Of a stretch of DNA of 64,000 nt, positions 42,506-51,976 are shown in pieces. Position 1 is the first letter of the stretch. Every line of letters begins with the position of its first letter. This DNA comes from Lysobacterales bacterium (GTDB taxonomy: Bacteria > Pseudomonadota > Gammaproteobacteria > Xanthomonadales > SZUA-5). Position numbers and translations under genes: made by a program. The stretch is taken from positions 29,573 to 93,572 of the forward strand of contig JALHMH010000017.1 in assembly GCA_022844165.1 (NCBI GenBank), given 5' to 3'. The notes below the pieces were generated by a model. The model was not told the origin of the DNA. It made no database searches and worked only from the letters and a program-made list of their open reading frames with translations.

Positions 42506-43668
42506 ACTGGTCGACGCCAGACGATTTGATGGGTGCGGTGCGTAAGCGCTGGGAGCAAGGTCGTTTGCTGCAATCGCTGCTGGCGGCAGGCGACTGGCCA
42601 TGGCGGCTTCCGTTGAAGGCCCCCGGCAGCCAGGACATCACCGACTGCTTACCCGACGTACGCGCGTGGACGGCGGCGCTGGCTGCGATGCCGCAGGTGC
42701 GGCTGGAGTGGCGCGAGGTACGACATCGCGTGCAGGGCACGCAGCGTGTCGTCAAGTCGGTATGGCTCGAGAACATTGATGCCGCCGCAGCGCTGATCGA
42801 TCGCCAAGCTGAGCTTGAGCGATTTCGCGGTCTGATCCAACTGACGCTCAAGAACGAGCCTGCTGCGCTGCCCTGGCTCGCGAGGCGCCCGCTGCGCGCC
42901 CTTGAGCTGGCCAGCGAATGGTCAGCACTTTTGGGCACAGTGACCTGGCGTCGCGCGCACCCGCAGGCGCGGGTGTTCGTGCGCATGGTGGACGTGCCCG
43001 GCGCGCACAGCAAGCTGATCGAACAGCACAGCGGCGTGCTCGCAGAGCTGCTTGAGCTTGCCCTGCCGGAAGGGCAGATCGACGCCCTGCAAACGCGCTT
43101 TGCGCGGCGGTTCGGATTTCGCGAGAGACCGGCACGGGTGCGCATGCGCTCGCTCGACCCGGCGTACCAGCTGCTTCCTGGTCTGATCGATCCGGACCTC
43201 ACCTTGGATGTTACCAATCTGAAGCGACTGGCGCCGACGTGGCGGCGCATCGTCATCACCGAAAACGAGACCAACTACCTGGTTTTCCCATCGCTGCCCG
43301 AAAGCCTGCTGATCTTTGGATCGGGTTATGGATTCGACGCGTTGGCCGAACTGCCCTGGATGCAAGAGGTTCCGATCCACTATTGGGGCGATATCGACAG
43401 TCACGGTTTCAAGATACTCGATCAACTCCGTGCGCATTTCCCACACGCGCAATCGCTGCTGATGGACGAGGCCACTCTGCTTGCACACCGGGAGTTCTGG
43501 GGTATCGAACCCGAACCCGTGCGCCATCCTCTTAAGCGTCTCACGGAAAATGAAAACGCGCTCTTCGAGGCATTGCGATCGCACCGTTTTGCGAAGAATC
43601 TGCGCCTTGAGCAAGAGCGCATCCGCTTCTCCTGGCTGGCCGAGTCGTCCTTGTTTGGGTCAGCGTGA
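42502..43668 (+). CDS. jetD: Wadjet protein JetD (topoisomerase VI-like nuclease, DUF3322/DUF2220)
   Basis: A 388-residue protein with the N-terminal DUF3322 region and C-terminal DUF2220 Toprim fold. Toprim metal-binding positions are E254 in T-E-N-E-T-N-Y, and D297/D299 in W-G-D-I-D-S-H-G-F. JetD cleaves plasmid DNA once JetABC has extruded it. The four-base overlap with jetC completes a coupled jetABCD set, so the operon is intact. Confidence 0.95.
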   Translation: MNWSTPDDLMGAVRKRWEQGRLLQSLLAAGDWPWRLPLKAPGSQDITDCLPDVRAWTAALAAMPQVRLEWREVRHRVQGTQRVVKSVWLENIDAAAALIDRQAELERFRGLIQLTLKNEPAALPWLARRPLRALELASEWSALLGTVTWRRAHPQARVFVRMVDVPGAHSKLIEQHSGVLAELLELALPEGQIDALQTRFARRFGFRERPARVRMRSLDPAYQLLPGLIDPDLTLDVTNLKRLAPTWRRIVITENETNYLVFPSLPESLLIFGSGYGFDALAELPWMQEVPIHYWGDIDSHGFKILDQLRAHFPHAQSLLMDEATLLAHREFWGIEPEPVRHPLKRLTENENALFEALRSHRFAKNLRLEQERIRFSWLAESSLFGSA

Positions 43669-43820
43669 ACAACTCGGCGTCGCTGCGCGAATTGTCGATC
43701 CGGACCGTCGAGCAACTCCCGACCTTCGCCGACCGGCCGTTCGCGTCATGCTGGAAGGCGACACCGCCAATTAGGATTGCGTGTTGGTCCATGGGCATCG
43801 GTTGTGTGTGCGCGCTGGTT

Positions 43821-44327
43821 TCATCTTGTCTTGTTCGCGTCTGGCGGTCTTGGCCCCAGGGGCATTTCGGTCGAGCCGGGGAGGCCAGCAACCCATTGCT
43901 CGCCGGTGCTGGTTCCAGGCGTCAGCACGACGCTGCGACCGTCGCCCTGGTGTTCGATGCGGATCGACAAGTCTACCGGTGGAAGTGCGTCGCTGGCGCG
44001 TTCCGGCCACTCGACAAGCATCAACGTATTCGGCGATTGCTCACGAATGCCCAGGGCCTGCAATTCATCGTTGGCGGCGATACGATACAAATCCCAGTGG
44101 CTGATCAACAGTCTGGGCGTTTCGTAAGGCTCAACCATGGTGTACGTTGGGCTCTTCACACGGCCCTGGTAGCCCAAGCCATGGATCATGGCTCTCGCCA
44201 GTTCCGTCTTTCCCGCACCAAGTTCGCCGGATAGGGCGATGCACCCAGGCCCGACGACATTGGCCAATCGCTGACCGAGCTGTTGTGTGGCGGCGGCATC
44301 GGCCAGATAGACGCGCAAACTGCTCAT
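43821..44327 (-). CDS. tsaE: tRNA t6A biosynthesis ATPase TsaE
   Basis: A 168-residue P-loop ATPase with Walker A G-E-L-G-A-G-K-T near 31-38, S-P-T-Y-T-M-V near 58-64, and the H-W-D-L-Y-R motif near 77-82. TsaE acts with TsaB and TsaD to place threonylcarbamoyl on A37 of ANN-decoding tRNAs. ATG at 44327 overlaps the stop of nnr by four bases, as in many gammaproteobacteria. Convergent with jetD, 152 bases away. Confidence 0.94.
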   Translation of the reverse strand: MSSLRVYLADAAATQQLGQRLANVVGPGCIALSGELGAGKTELARAMIHGLGYQGRVKSPTYTMVEPYETPRLLISHWDLYRIAANDELQALGIREQSPNTLMLVEWPERASDALPPVDLSIRIEHQGDGRSVVLTPGTSTGEQWVAGLPGSTEMPLGPRPPDANKTR

Positions 44328-45799
44328 CGAGGGTTGACCAGCCGTTTGATGTGAAGCATTAAATCCCCGGCCACGGTGCCGCGTTCGCCATCGGCTCCGG
44401 CTGCTGCGCCAGCGAGAGCATGCAAATGAACCGCGCAACGCGCTGCGGCGCCCGTCGGCAGACCTTGGGCCATGAGGCCGCCGATGACGCCCGCCAGCAC
44501 GTCGCCGCTGCCGCCGGTCGCCAGCGCAGGCGTTGCGATGGGGCAGACCGATGTGCCGAGTTTGTCGCGCACGATCGTGCCGGCGCCTTTAAGTACAACG
44601 GTCGAGGAGAAAAACTCTGCCAATTTGTCGGCGCTTTCGAAGCGTTGTCGTTGCACGTCGGCGCTGGAGCATTCCAGCAGCCGCGCCGCCTCACCCGGAT
44701 GCGGTGTCAGCACCACGTGTTCTGGCAGTACGCACGCCGATTCGGCGAGGCCATTCAAGGCATCGGCGTCCATGATCGTCGGCAGATTGCGCTCCGTGAC
44801 TGCCGCCAACAACAATTGCGACCATGTGCCCCGGCCCAGACCTGGACCGACAATGACCACTGTCGCGCGATCGAGCAGAGCGTCCAGTTCTGCCGGTCCG
44901 GAAATGCCGCGCACCATAATCTCCGGGCGCGACGCCAGTATCGGCGCGACGTGAACAGGGCGGGTCGCCACGCTTACCAGTCCTGCGCCGGATCTGAGCG
45001 CACCTTCGGCAGCGAGGCGCACAGCGCCGCCCATGCCCTCATCGCCGCCCACGACCAGTACGTGGCCGAAATGCCCCTTGTACGCGTGGCGCTCACGAGG
45101 CGGCAAGTATTTACGCAGCAATGCATCGTCGAGAAGTTGTAACGCCGGTGGCACACAGGCGAACAGCACATCGGGAAGATCCAGTGTGTCAACATGAATC
45201 TCGCCGCACAGTTCCTGGCCGGCGCCAGTGATCATGCCGCGCTTCAATCCGATAAAGCTCAAAGTGAGCGTCGCTCGAACTGCGGGTCCACACGCATCGC
45301 CGGAGTCGGCATTGAGTCCAGTGGGGACGTCGAGCGCCAGAATGGGCGCAACCTGCGCATTGATCGCCGCGACGATTGCCGCGGCTTGTCCTTCCAGCGC
45401 ACGTGTCAAGCCGATGCCAAACAGCGCATCGACAACCAGATCGAACTCGTCGAAGTGACCGGCGAAAGGTGCGAGCGCACCGCCGGCACTACGCCAATCC
45501 CCGAACGCTGCCAATGCCGGACCTTCCTGCGGAGTATTCCCCTCTGCGACAACAACCACATCGCGCCGCGCCGCTTGCAGCAAACGCGCCAGTACGTAGC
45601 CGTCGCCCGCGTTGTTGCCAGGACCGCAGACGATTGCGATCCGTTGCGCCAACGGAAAGTGGCGGTGGATGAAGGTTGCCGCCGCTTGCCCGGCGCGCTG
45701 CATCAGCGTGTATTCGGGAATACCGAAGGATGCGCTGGCGAGTCGATCGAGCTCACGCGCCTGCGCCACGGTGTACGCCACGGTGGGCATTCCTTGCAT
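44324..45799 (-). CDS. nnr: Bifunctional NAD(P)H-hydrate epimerase and ADP-dependent dehydratase
   Basis: A 491-residue metabolite-repair enzyme. The N-terminal YjeF_N domain (to about 215) has G-P-G-N-N-A-G-D-G-Y at 58-67, and the C-terminal carbohydrate-kinase-like dehydratase has H-F-G-H-V-L-V-V-G-G near 243-252, L-T-P-H-P-G-E-A near 370-377 and A-T-G-G-S-G-D-V-L-A-G near 436-446 (ADP site). It repairs damaged NADH/NADPH hydrates. Upstream of and overlapping tsaE; divergent from queG, sharing 47 bases of promoter space. Confidence 0.94.
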   Translation of the reverse strand: MQGMPTVAYTVAQARELDRLASASFGIPEYTLMQRAGQAAATFIHRHFPLAQRIAIVCGPGNNAGDGYVLARLLQAARRDVVVVAEGNTPQEGPALAAFGDWRSAGGALAPFAGHFDEFDLVVDALFGIGLTRALEGQAAAIVAAINAQVAPILALDVPTGLNADSGDACGPAVRATLTLSFIGLKRGMITGAGQELCGEIHVDTLDLPDVLFACVPPALQLLDDALLRKYLPPRERHAYKGHFGHVLVVGGDEGMGGAVRLAAEGALRSGAGLVSVATRPVHVAPILASRPEIMVRGISGPAELDALLDRATVVIVGPGLGRGTWSQLLLAAVTERNLPTIMDADALNGLAESACVLPEHVVLTPHPGEAARLLECSSADVQRQRFESADKLAEFFSSTVVLKGAGTIVRDKLGTSVCPIATPALATGGSGDVLAGVIGGLMAQGLPTGAAARCAVHLHALAGAAAGADGERGTVAGDLMLHIKRLVNPR

Positions 45800-45846
45800 C
45801 AGCGCAGGCTCCAGTTTTGGCGAGATGGCAAAAGTATACTGAGCGC

Positions 45847-46950
45847 ATGACCGCGCACGCGCACCAAGACTGGACTCAAATCAAACGCTTTGTGGTCGAC
45901 CAGGCGTTGGGGCTGGGTTTCGACGCCTGCGGCGTCAGCGATATCGATCTTGGCGCCGATGGCGAACGCTTGAACGCATGGCTTGAGCAGGGTTTGCACG
46001 GCGAGATGGGCTATATGGCGGTGCATGGTAGCAAGCGCTGGCGCCCCGGCGAGTTGGTGCCGGGTGCACTGCGTGTGATCAGCGTGCGAATGAACTACTG
46101 GCCCGAGGCTGTGGATGCCCGCGATGTTCTCGGCGATCGCAAACAAGCCTATGTATCGCGTTATGCGCTGGGACGCGACTATCACAAGGTGCTGCGCTCG
46201 CGCCTGCAGAAACTCGCCGATGCGCTGATCGCGCGGATCGGTCCGTTCGGCTACAGGGCGTTTGTCGATAGCGCGCCGGTCTTGGAGAAGCCTCTTGCAC
46301 GAAATGCGGGCTTAGGTTGGATCGGCAAACACACCAATCTGATTTCTTCCAAGGCGGGCAGCTATTTTTTTCTCGGCGAGTTGTATACCGACGTGCCATT
46401 GCCGATCGATGTGGCGGACAACGACCACTGCGGAACCTGCTCGCGCTGTCTCTCGGCGTGTCCGACCGCTGCATTCCCCGCGCCTTACCAGATCGACGCT
46501 CGGCGCTGTATTTCCTATTTGACGATTGAGCTGCGGGGAGCGATTCCGGAAGCGCTGCGCGCGCCGATGGGCAATCGCATCTACGGCTGTGACGACTGTC
46601 AACTGGTGTGCCCGTGGAACAAGTTTGCCAAGCTGGCGGGCGAGCCGGATTTCCGCGTGCGCCATGGTCTCGACAGCGTTTCGCTGATCGGACTTTTTGC
46701 CTGGAGCGAAACCGAGTTCCTGCGCAACACCGAAGGTTCGGCGATACGTCGGATCGGGTATGAGCGCTGGCTGCGGAACATCGCGGTGGCACTGGGCAAT
46801 GCAATGCCGGATGCGGAGGTGCAAGCCGCACTGCTGGCGCGGATCGACGATCCCAGCGATCTGGTGCGAGAGCACGTGCGCTGGGCACTGACTCAAGGAA
46901 CCACTCCACGCGTCAGGTTTCCATCGGCGCTCGGCAGCGCAGCGGGCTGA
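45847..46950 (+). CDS. queG: Epoxyqueuosine reductase
   Basis: A 367-residue cobalamin- and [4Fe-4S]-dependent enzyme doing the last step of queuosine synthesis in tRNA. The two cluster motifs are C-G-T-C-S-R-C-L-S-A-C-P-T near 198-210 and C-D-D-C-Q-L-V-C-P-W-N near 245-255; A-L-G-R-D-Y-H-K near 108-115 is conserved. ATG at 45847 marks the family N-terminus; it is divergent from nnr. A HEAT-like C-terminal segment (after 290) is normal for the family. Confidence 0.95.
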   Translation: MTAHAHQDWTQIKRFVVDQALGLGFDACGVSDIDLGADGERLNAWLEQGLHGEMGYMAVHGSKRWRPGELVPGALRVISVRMNYWPEAVDARDVLGDRKQAYVSRYALGRDYHKVLRSRLQKLADALIARIGPFGYRAFVDSAPVLEKPLARNAGLGWIGKHTNLISSKAGSYFFLGELYTDVPLPIDVADNDHCGTCSRCLSACPTAAFPAPYQIDARRCISYLTIELRGAIPEALRAPMGNRIYGCDDCQLVCPWNKFAKLAGEPDFRVRHGLDSVSLIGLFAWSETEFLRNTEGSAIRRIGYERWLRNIAVALGNAMPDAEVQAALLARIDDPSDLVREHVRWALTQGTTPRVRFPSALGSAAG

Positions 46951-46962
46951 TCTGAGATCGAC

Positions 46963-46993
46963 CAAAAAAGAACCCCGGCCGAAGCCGGGGTTC
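46963..46993 (-). terminator. Rho-independent terminator of the subtilase gene
   Basis: A GAACCCCGGC / GCCGGGGTTC stem with a four-base loop, followed on the minus strand by TTTTTT. It lies 25 bases past the stop of the S8 peptidase gene. The plus-strand queG gene would be served less well, as no T-run follows in that direction. Confidence 0.9.
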
Positions 46994-47017
46994 CGGGTGA
47001 CAACGGTCTAACCAAGA

Positions 47018-49333
47018 TCAATCGCTGCGCAAGCTCACGGTGTCCACGCGGAACGTGGTTGGCAACGAACTGTCGGTCGACGCTACAAAGCGCACTCGCA
47101 CGTTGCGACCCTTGTACGCAGCGACGTTGTAGCTGCGCTGCACGTAAGTGCTGGCGCTCGTGGTTCGGTTGAGGTTCGACAGCGTCGCCAGCGTGGTGAT
47201 CACCGCGTTGGTACCGGCGTCGACCAGCTGAACCTGCAAGCGATCGTAGACCGTGGAGGTTGTTGTCTCGCTGGTGACGATGGAGGCGTAGAACGACAGC
47301 GTCGCCTGCGAACCACCGGCCGGAATCAACGTCGGCGCACTTTGCACCGTCTGGCCGGCACTGTTGTTGACACCCAGATAGGCATACGAGCCGCCGCTTT
47401 GCGCGTTCGTTTGACCGGCCAACAACGTGTTGAACGACGTGCCGGTGACAGCCGAACGAGCCCACGAGCCATCTGGTGCAGCGTTTGTGCTGGTGGTGAT
47501 CGAGTCGAAGCTGCCGTTCGCCAAACGTTCGACGACCGTGCCGCCGCCACCACCTGTGGTCCATGATGCTCGGATCGTGAAATTCACCGTGCCGGTCTGG
47601 TAGCCATAGACGCGTGCGTAGTAGGTGCCGGTGCTCGGTGTGGCAAATGTGCAGGTCTCGTTACCGCTGGCGCTGTATGGGCGGCAGTCGTATACAGAGG
47701 TCGTCGCCTGCGCACCGAACTTCACGTGCAGATCGACATCGCCACTGGCGCCACTGGTTGCGATCACCAGATTCGATGCGCCGGTGGGTATGGCAACGGT
47801 GTAATCGCGGAAGCTGCTGTTGGCGCTGGTCGAGTTCGTCGATCCGGCGACTGCAACACCATTGCTCAGCGCTGTTGCACCGCCGCCGCCGCCACCACTG
47901 CTGACTGTGACCGAGCGCGTTGTGGTGTTGGTCGCACCACCGTTGTCCGTCACCGTCAACGTTACCGTATAGGTGCCAGCCGCTGCGTAAGTCTTGCTCG
48001 GATTGCTTGCAGTCGATGTGGTGCTGTCGCCGAAGTTCCAGGCGCTGGAAGCGATCGTGCCATCGCTGTCAGTCGACGTATTGGTGAAGGTTGCCGTCAG
48101 GCCGCTGGTCGTGAACGAGAAGTTGGCGGTGGGTGGAGCGTTGACCGGGCCGCCACCGAACAGCGAATGCAACATGCGATTGGGCGACCCGCTACCGGCA
48201 TTGGTCACCACGTTCAGCGTCGAATTGTTGATCAATGCGGTCGTCACTTGCGCCGGCGTTGCCGACGGATTTGCCGCCAGATACAACGCCGCAACGCCTG
48301 CCACGTGCGGCGCTGCCATGGAGGTCCCGCTGATCGTGTTGGTGGCCGAGGTGCCGGTGTGCCACGCAGAGGTAATGCTCGAGCCCGGCCCGAAGATATC
48401 CAGGCAGGTGCCGAAGTTGGAGAACGACGAACGAGCATCGCTGCTGGTTGTCGATCCAACCGTGATTGCATTGGTCGCCCGAGCTGGGGAGTAGTTGCAG
48501 GCATTGGCGTTGTCGTTGCCGGCTGCCACCACGACCGTAACGCCCGCATTGTGCATGCGATTGACGGCATCGTCGGTGGCTTGCGAGGCACCGCCACCCA
48601 AGCTCATATTAGCGACGGCCGGTTGCACACGGTTTTGCGCAACCCAATCCATGCCGGCGATGACGCCAGAGTTCGTACCGGAGCCATTACAGCCCAGCAC
48701 CCGAATCGGATGAATGATCGCGCCTTTGGCAACGCCGTGAATGGTGCCCGCTACGGTGCCCGCGACATGTGTGCCGTGGCCATTGCAATCGTTGGTTCCG
48801 TTGGCGTCGGAGATGGCGGTGTAGCCGTTGCCCATGCGGCCTGTGAACTGCGTATGCGAGCCCAGAACGCCGGTGTCCACGATGTAGGCGTGCACGTTGC
48901 TGGCGGTGGTGTCGTAGTTGTATGTCGTGTTCAAAGGCAGGTTGCGCTGGTCGATGCGGTCAAGGCCCCAGGTTGCGCCGGTCTGAGTGGCGATGGCATT
49001 GACGACGCCGTCCTGTTCGACGTAAGCAACGCGTGGATCGAGCAACAGGCGATCGATTTGTCCGGCTTTGGCTTGCACCACAAAACCTGGGAGAACGCGC
49101 TCGTAATGGCGCAGATACTTCAGGCCATGGCTCGCCGACATGTCGACAGCAACATTCAAGACGCTCGGCAGGCTTGAGTTGCGGTTATCGCCGAAACTCA
49201 CCTGCTCCTCATGTAATACAACAATGTATTGGTCCTGGACCGGTGCAGCTGGTGTGATCAGTTGGTTGGCGTTTGTGACCGATGCCAAAGACATGGCAAT
49301 GATCGCGGCAAGGCTTGCGCCTGACTTCTGCAT
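47018..49333 (-). CDS. Secreted S8 subtilisin-like peptidase with PKD and PPC domains
   Basis: A 771-residue extracellular peptidase. A signal peptide (about 1-22), an I9 propeptide (R-V-A-Y-V-E-Q-D ending near 108) and the S8 domain follow: catalytic D153 in I-V-D-T-G, H186 in G-H-G-T-H-V-A-G, and Ser in G-T-S-M-A-A-P-H. After it a PKD domain (W-N-F-G-D-S ... Y-A-A-A-G-T-Y), a Gly linker, a PPC domain (G-D-V-D-L-H-V-K ... Y-Y-A-R-V-Y-G) and a C-terminal beta-sandwich. The start was set after a GGGGA ribosome-binding site; upstream TTG/ATG starts add up to six residues. It is the kind of secreted protease used by predatory or bacteriolytic Lysobacterales. Confidence 0.92.
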   Translation of the reverse strand: MQKSGASLAAIIAMSLASVTNANQLITPAAPVQDQYIVVLHEEQVSFGDNRNSSLPSVLNVAVDMSASHGLKYLRHYERVLPGFVVQAKAGQIDRLLLDPRVAYVEQDGVVNAIATQTGATWGLDRIDQRNLPLNTTYNYDTTASNVHAYIVDTGVLGSHTQFTGRMGNGYTAISDANGTNDCNGHGTHVAGTVAGTIHGVAKGAIIHPIRVLGCNGSGTNSGVIAGMDWVAQNRVQPAVANMSLGGGASQATDDAVNRMHNAGVTVVVAAGNDNANACNYSPARATNAITVGSTTSSDARSSFSNFGTCLDIFGPGSSITSAWHTGTSATNTISGTSMAAPHVAGVAALYLAANPSATPAQVTTALINNSTLNVVTNAGSGSPNRMLHSLFGGGPVNAPPTANFSFTTSGLTATFTNTSTDSDGTIASSAWNFGDSTTSTASNPSKTYAAAGTYTVTLTVTDNGGATNTTTRSVTVSSGGGGGGATALSNGVAVAGSTNSTSANSSFRDYTVAIPTGASNLVIATSGASGDVDLHVKFGAQATTSVYDCRPYSASGNETCTFATPSTGTYYARVYGYQTGTVNFTIRASWTTGGGGGTVVERLANGSFDSITTSTNAAPDGSWARSAVTGTSFNTLLAGQTNAQSGGSYAYLGVNNSAGQTVQSAPTLIPAGGSQATLSFYASIVTSETTTSTVYDRLQVQLVDAGTNAVITTLATLSNLNRTTSASTYVQRSYNVAAYKGRNVRVRFVASTDSSLPTTFRVDTVSLRSD

Positions 49334-49652
49334 GAGCGTGATCCCCATCAATGAACTGAGCGAACCGCCGGGCGGCGGCGTTAACCACAGATAGTTGAGC
49401 TTGATCTCCCCAGATCATGACGCCGGCCCAACCGTGCGTGAAAGCTATGTGTGGACGCCAGGATCGTCAACGACTGCTCTTCGTTGGCTCGCGGGTTTCG
49501 GTGTCGCGGCGCAGCAAGGCATACCCAGACACAATCCCAAACAGCTTGAGCCGCTTGCCGAAACCAGATGTTGCGAGGCAACAAAGAGAATCAACTGAAT
49601 GACATACGAATATGTCATTTGGTCAACATTTGAGCGTCATGCGCTCCAGCAG
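49334..49652. other. Upstream region of the subtilase gene, with palindrome at 49598
   Basis: A 319-base gap between the subtilase start and the TPR gene end. The only structure seen is a perfect inverted repeat, AATGACATA at 49598-49606 and TATGTCATT at 49611-49619, separated by CGAA; it resembles a dimeric-repressor operator. No confident coding frame. Confidence 0.5.
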
Positions 49653-50489
49653 TCAGGACAATTCCGAAGCGCGTTCGGCGTCGAGTTTTTCCATCGCATC
49701 CATCGGTTCGAGCGCTGCCGCGGTTGCCAACGCCTTATCGATGTCGGCCTGACGCTTCTTTCCAAACATCATCTTCAACCCGTTGGCAAATTCGAGGTGC
49801 GCAACCGGCGCGTGTGGTGTGAGCTTGAGGGCTTCCTGAAAGTGCTTGACGCCGGTGTCGGACTTGGCGCCATAGGTGAGCCCACCCACGAGCGAGCCGA
49901 TCTTGTCGATGATCTCAGCGTGGTACAAACCCATCGCCGTGTGCGCCTCGGCGTGTTTCGGCGCGAGGCTTAGCGCTTTTTCAAGACTGTGTTTGATCTT
50001 GCCGCCAAGACCCTGCGCCAGCGCTTTGCTCACGGATATGCACTGGCTGTATCGACCCAATGCGAAGGCATTGAAATAGTGCGCATTGGCATCCTCTGGC
50101 ATCGCAGCGATGGCTTGCTCTGCACGTTTGGCGCACCGTTCGAAATGCGTCAGTTTGTCGGCCTCTTTTGCCAGATAGGTGGCATATATGCCCTCCGCTT
50201 TAATCGCGACCACCGCGCCGATCGCTCCCAGGGCGTCACCCGCGTCGGCAGCCTTTTGAAACTCGCCGCGATGAAACGCTCGCCAGGCATCGAGCAGGGC
50301 CTCAGATGCGGCGGCCGCGTCGATCTCGAGTTTTGGATACCGTTTGGCCAGTGCGGTCAAGTGTTTCTTGTCCGGCAGCGGCTCTTGATCGCCCGCGTGC
50401 AATCGCGCCCAGGTTTTCGCCAGTTTCGAGCCGCTGTAGTCGAAAGCGCCAGCATCGTGCGGGAACTTTGCCCATTTTTTCGCTGCCAT
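49653..50489 (-). CDS. TPR-like repeat protein of unknown function
   Basis: A 278-residue soluble helical protein without a signal peptide. Tetratricopeptide-like segments span residues 60-250, such as A-M-P-E-D-A-N-A-H-Y-F-N-A-F-A-L-G-R-Y and L-A-P-K-H-A-E-A-H-T-A-M-G-L-Y-H-A-E. Lys and Ala rich. No partner can be named. ATG at 50489 has a GGGGG ribosome-binding site. It is divergent from the secreted protein at 50688. Confidence 0.75.
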   Translation of the reverse strand: MAAKKWAKFPHDAGAFDYSGSKLAKTWARLHAGDQEPLPDKKHLTALAKRYPKLEIDAAAASEALLDAWRAFHRGEFQKAADAGDALGAIGAVVAIKAEGIYATYLAKEADKLTHFERCAKRAEQAIAAMPEDANAHYFNAFALGRYSQCISVSKALAQGLGGKIKHSLEKALSLAPKHAEAHTAMGLYHAEIIDKIGSLVGGLTYGAKSDTGVKHFQEALKLTPHAPVAHLEFANGLKMMFGKKRQADIDKALATAAALEPMDAMEKLDAERASELS

Positions 50490-50687
50490 TGCCAGACCCC
50501 CTCGCTATGATCGAATCGTCAGCATCGGCCAACAGCGGGTTTTCGACAAGTCTGTGTGAGGTGCAACCGCGGTTATCGACAGGCGGGAAGCGCAGCCTTT
50601 GGGGGCGTTTGATTGCGGTGCTGGTCTCGTTATCCCGTCATGGACCGCGGTATGCTCGCGCGTCTGATCGGCTCGTAAGCTCCTCCA

Positions 50688-51641
50688 ATGAAGACGACGC
50701 TGCTGGCAACCGTATTTCTGGGTGTAGTTGCACCGGGTGCGAGTTGGTCTGATGTCTTGTTTTCCAACGGATTCGAGGTCGGCGCGCTGGCGCAGTACAC
50801 GCCCAACCAGGCGAACTGGAGTACGTTCGCCTCCAAGCCGCTTGCAGCCGGCATCACAGCCCACGACCCGGATCGGGTTCACTGGATCAGTTCGGCCGAT
50901 TGGGCGGCTGCCCGGTGGGATGGAACAATCTACAACCCGTCGCAAATGACCAGGGCCGAGTTTGCCGCAGCGATCTGTCCCAGTGTGGATCGCGTCAGAG
51001 GTATCCGGGAGGTCTTTTATCAGTACCGACCGTTTGCCGATAACGCCAACCCGACCAAGGCTGAGGTCGATGAGTGGCACAGAATTGCCATCAACCATGT
51101 GCGTGCGCTGATTGGCTATACCAGCCAGGATCGGCAGGTGAAAAAGGATCACTGCATGTTTGCGCGCGCGCTGTGGGGCGATGAGCGCAAGTTCACCACG
51201 ATGTGGGATGCCGAGTATCCCGGAACCACAGGGTCTGCTTTCGGGCCTTGCCAGGGCTCTACAAACGCGCACTGCGGCTCCACTTTTGTTCCTGATTTGG
51301 AAGATCAGGCGCCCTATCTCCCAGCGGGTCATCCGGGTTGCAGTACCCAACAGGGCGCTGAAGGTGTGTTCAGTGGTCCCAAATCGAACATTCCCTGGTC
51401 AATCAGGTGGTCTCGTGGATTGTGCAATACGCTGATCGCCGAAGGCTTCTGGGGGGGGCATGTCGGACCTTGGTTTCACCGCGAGGAATTCGGTTTCAAT
51501 TTTTGGGATAGCAATCCTGGCAACAACAACAGCAACGCCATCCTGCGCGCAAAGTGGACCGGCAGTTCGATGCCCAATCTCTATTGCAATCCAGCCGATC
51601 CCGCCTGTGACCCTGACAATACCGGGCCAGGTAACGACTAA
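50688..51641 (+). CDS. Secreted protein of unknown function with N-terminal F-S-N-G-F-E
   Basis: A 317-residue exported protein: signal peptide to about residue 21, then D-V-L-F-S-N-G-F-E, a form of the F-x-N-G-F-E tag found at the ends of secreted proteins in this window. The mature part is rich in Trp, His, Gly and Cys (C-M-F-A-R-A-L-W, C-G-S-T-F-V-P-D-L-E-D, H-V-G-P-W-F-H-R-E-E-F-G). No catalytic family is recognised. The ending is Asn/Pro/Asp rich. It is convergent with the sensor kinase gene. Confidence 0.78.
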   Translation: MKTTLLATVFLGVVAPGASWSDVLFSNGFEVGALAQYTPNQANWSTFASKPLAAGITAHDPDRVHWISSADWAAARWDGTIYNPSQMTRAEFAAAICPSVDRVRGIREVFYQYRPFADNANPTKAEVDEWHRIAINHVRALIGYTSQDRQVKKDHCMFARALWGDERKFTTMWDAEYPGTTGSAFGPCQGSTNAHCGSTFVPDLEDQAPYLPAGHPGCSTQQGAEGVFSGPKSNIPWSIRWSRGLCNTLIAEGFWGGHVGPWFHREEFGFNFWDSNPGNNNSNAILRAKWTGSSMPNLYCNPADPACDPDNTGPGND

Positions 51642-51976
51642 CAGTCGCAAACGCAAAGCGCTGGGCGCATTCGGGCGAACGCAGGAAATGGCGAGCGCTT
51701 GCCGGCGATTAACCGAAACAACGAGTTGCTAACCTTCGCGACCGGCACGCAGGCGAAACGCGGGATGCAGCATCGCGGCGATCCAGCACCAGGTACTCTT
51801 GCTTCTGCCTGGTTCGACGGGTTTCTTCCTGACTTCTTGGCCTTCAGCGAGTCCGGCTCGTGTCCGGACTCGCCTTGGTCGAATCTATTGCCGCTGTGCT
51901 CGACTTGCAGATCGGACCCGACCGCGAAGTCCGACTGGAGCAGCAAACCGTGACGTCACAGGCATGCGACAAACGC
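51642..51976. other. Intergenic region (335 bases) with hairpin
   Basis: Lies between the convergent secreted-protein and sensor-kinase genes. It contains a ten-base perfect stem (51847-51856 with 51864-51873, G-C-G-A-G-T-C-C-G-G). No reading frame has family similarity. The stem may serve as a terminator, but a T-tract is not seen. Confidence 0.45.

Noticed and set aside
43669..43820. Extra small gene between jetD and tsaE
   Set aside because: Short frames here have neither a ribosome-binding site nor recognisable family sequence, and the region is only 152 bases between convergent genes.
47726..49177. 483-codon open frame opposite the subtilase gene
   Set aside because: Composition is Gly/Arg/Val rich without motifs; the opposite strand has an intact catalytic triad and domains.
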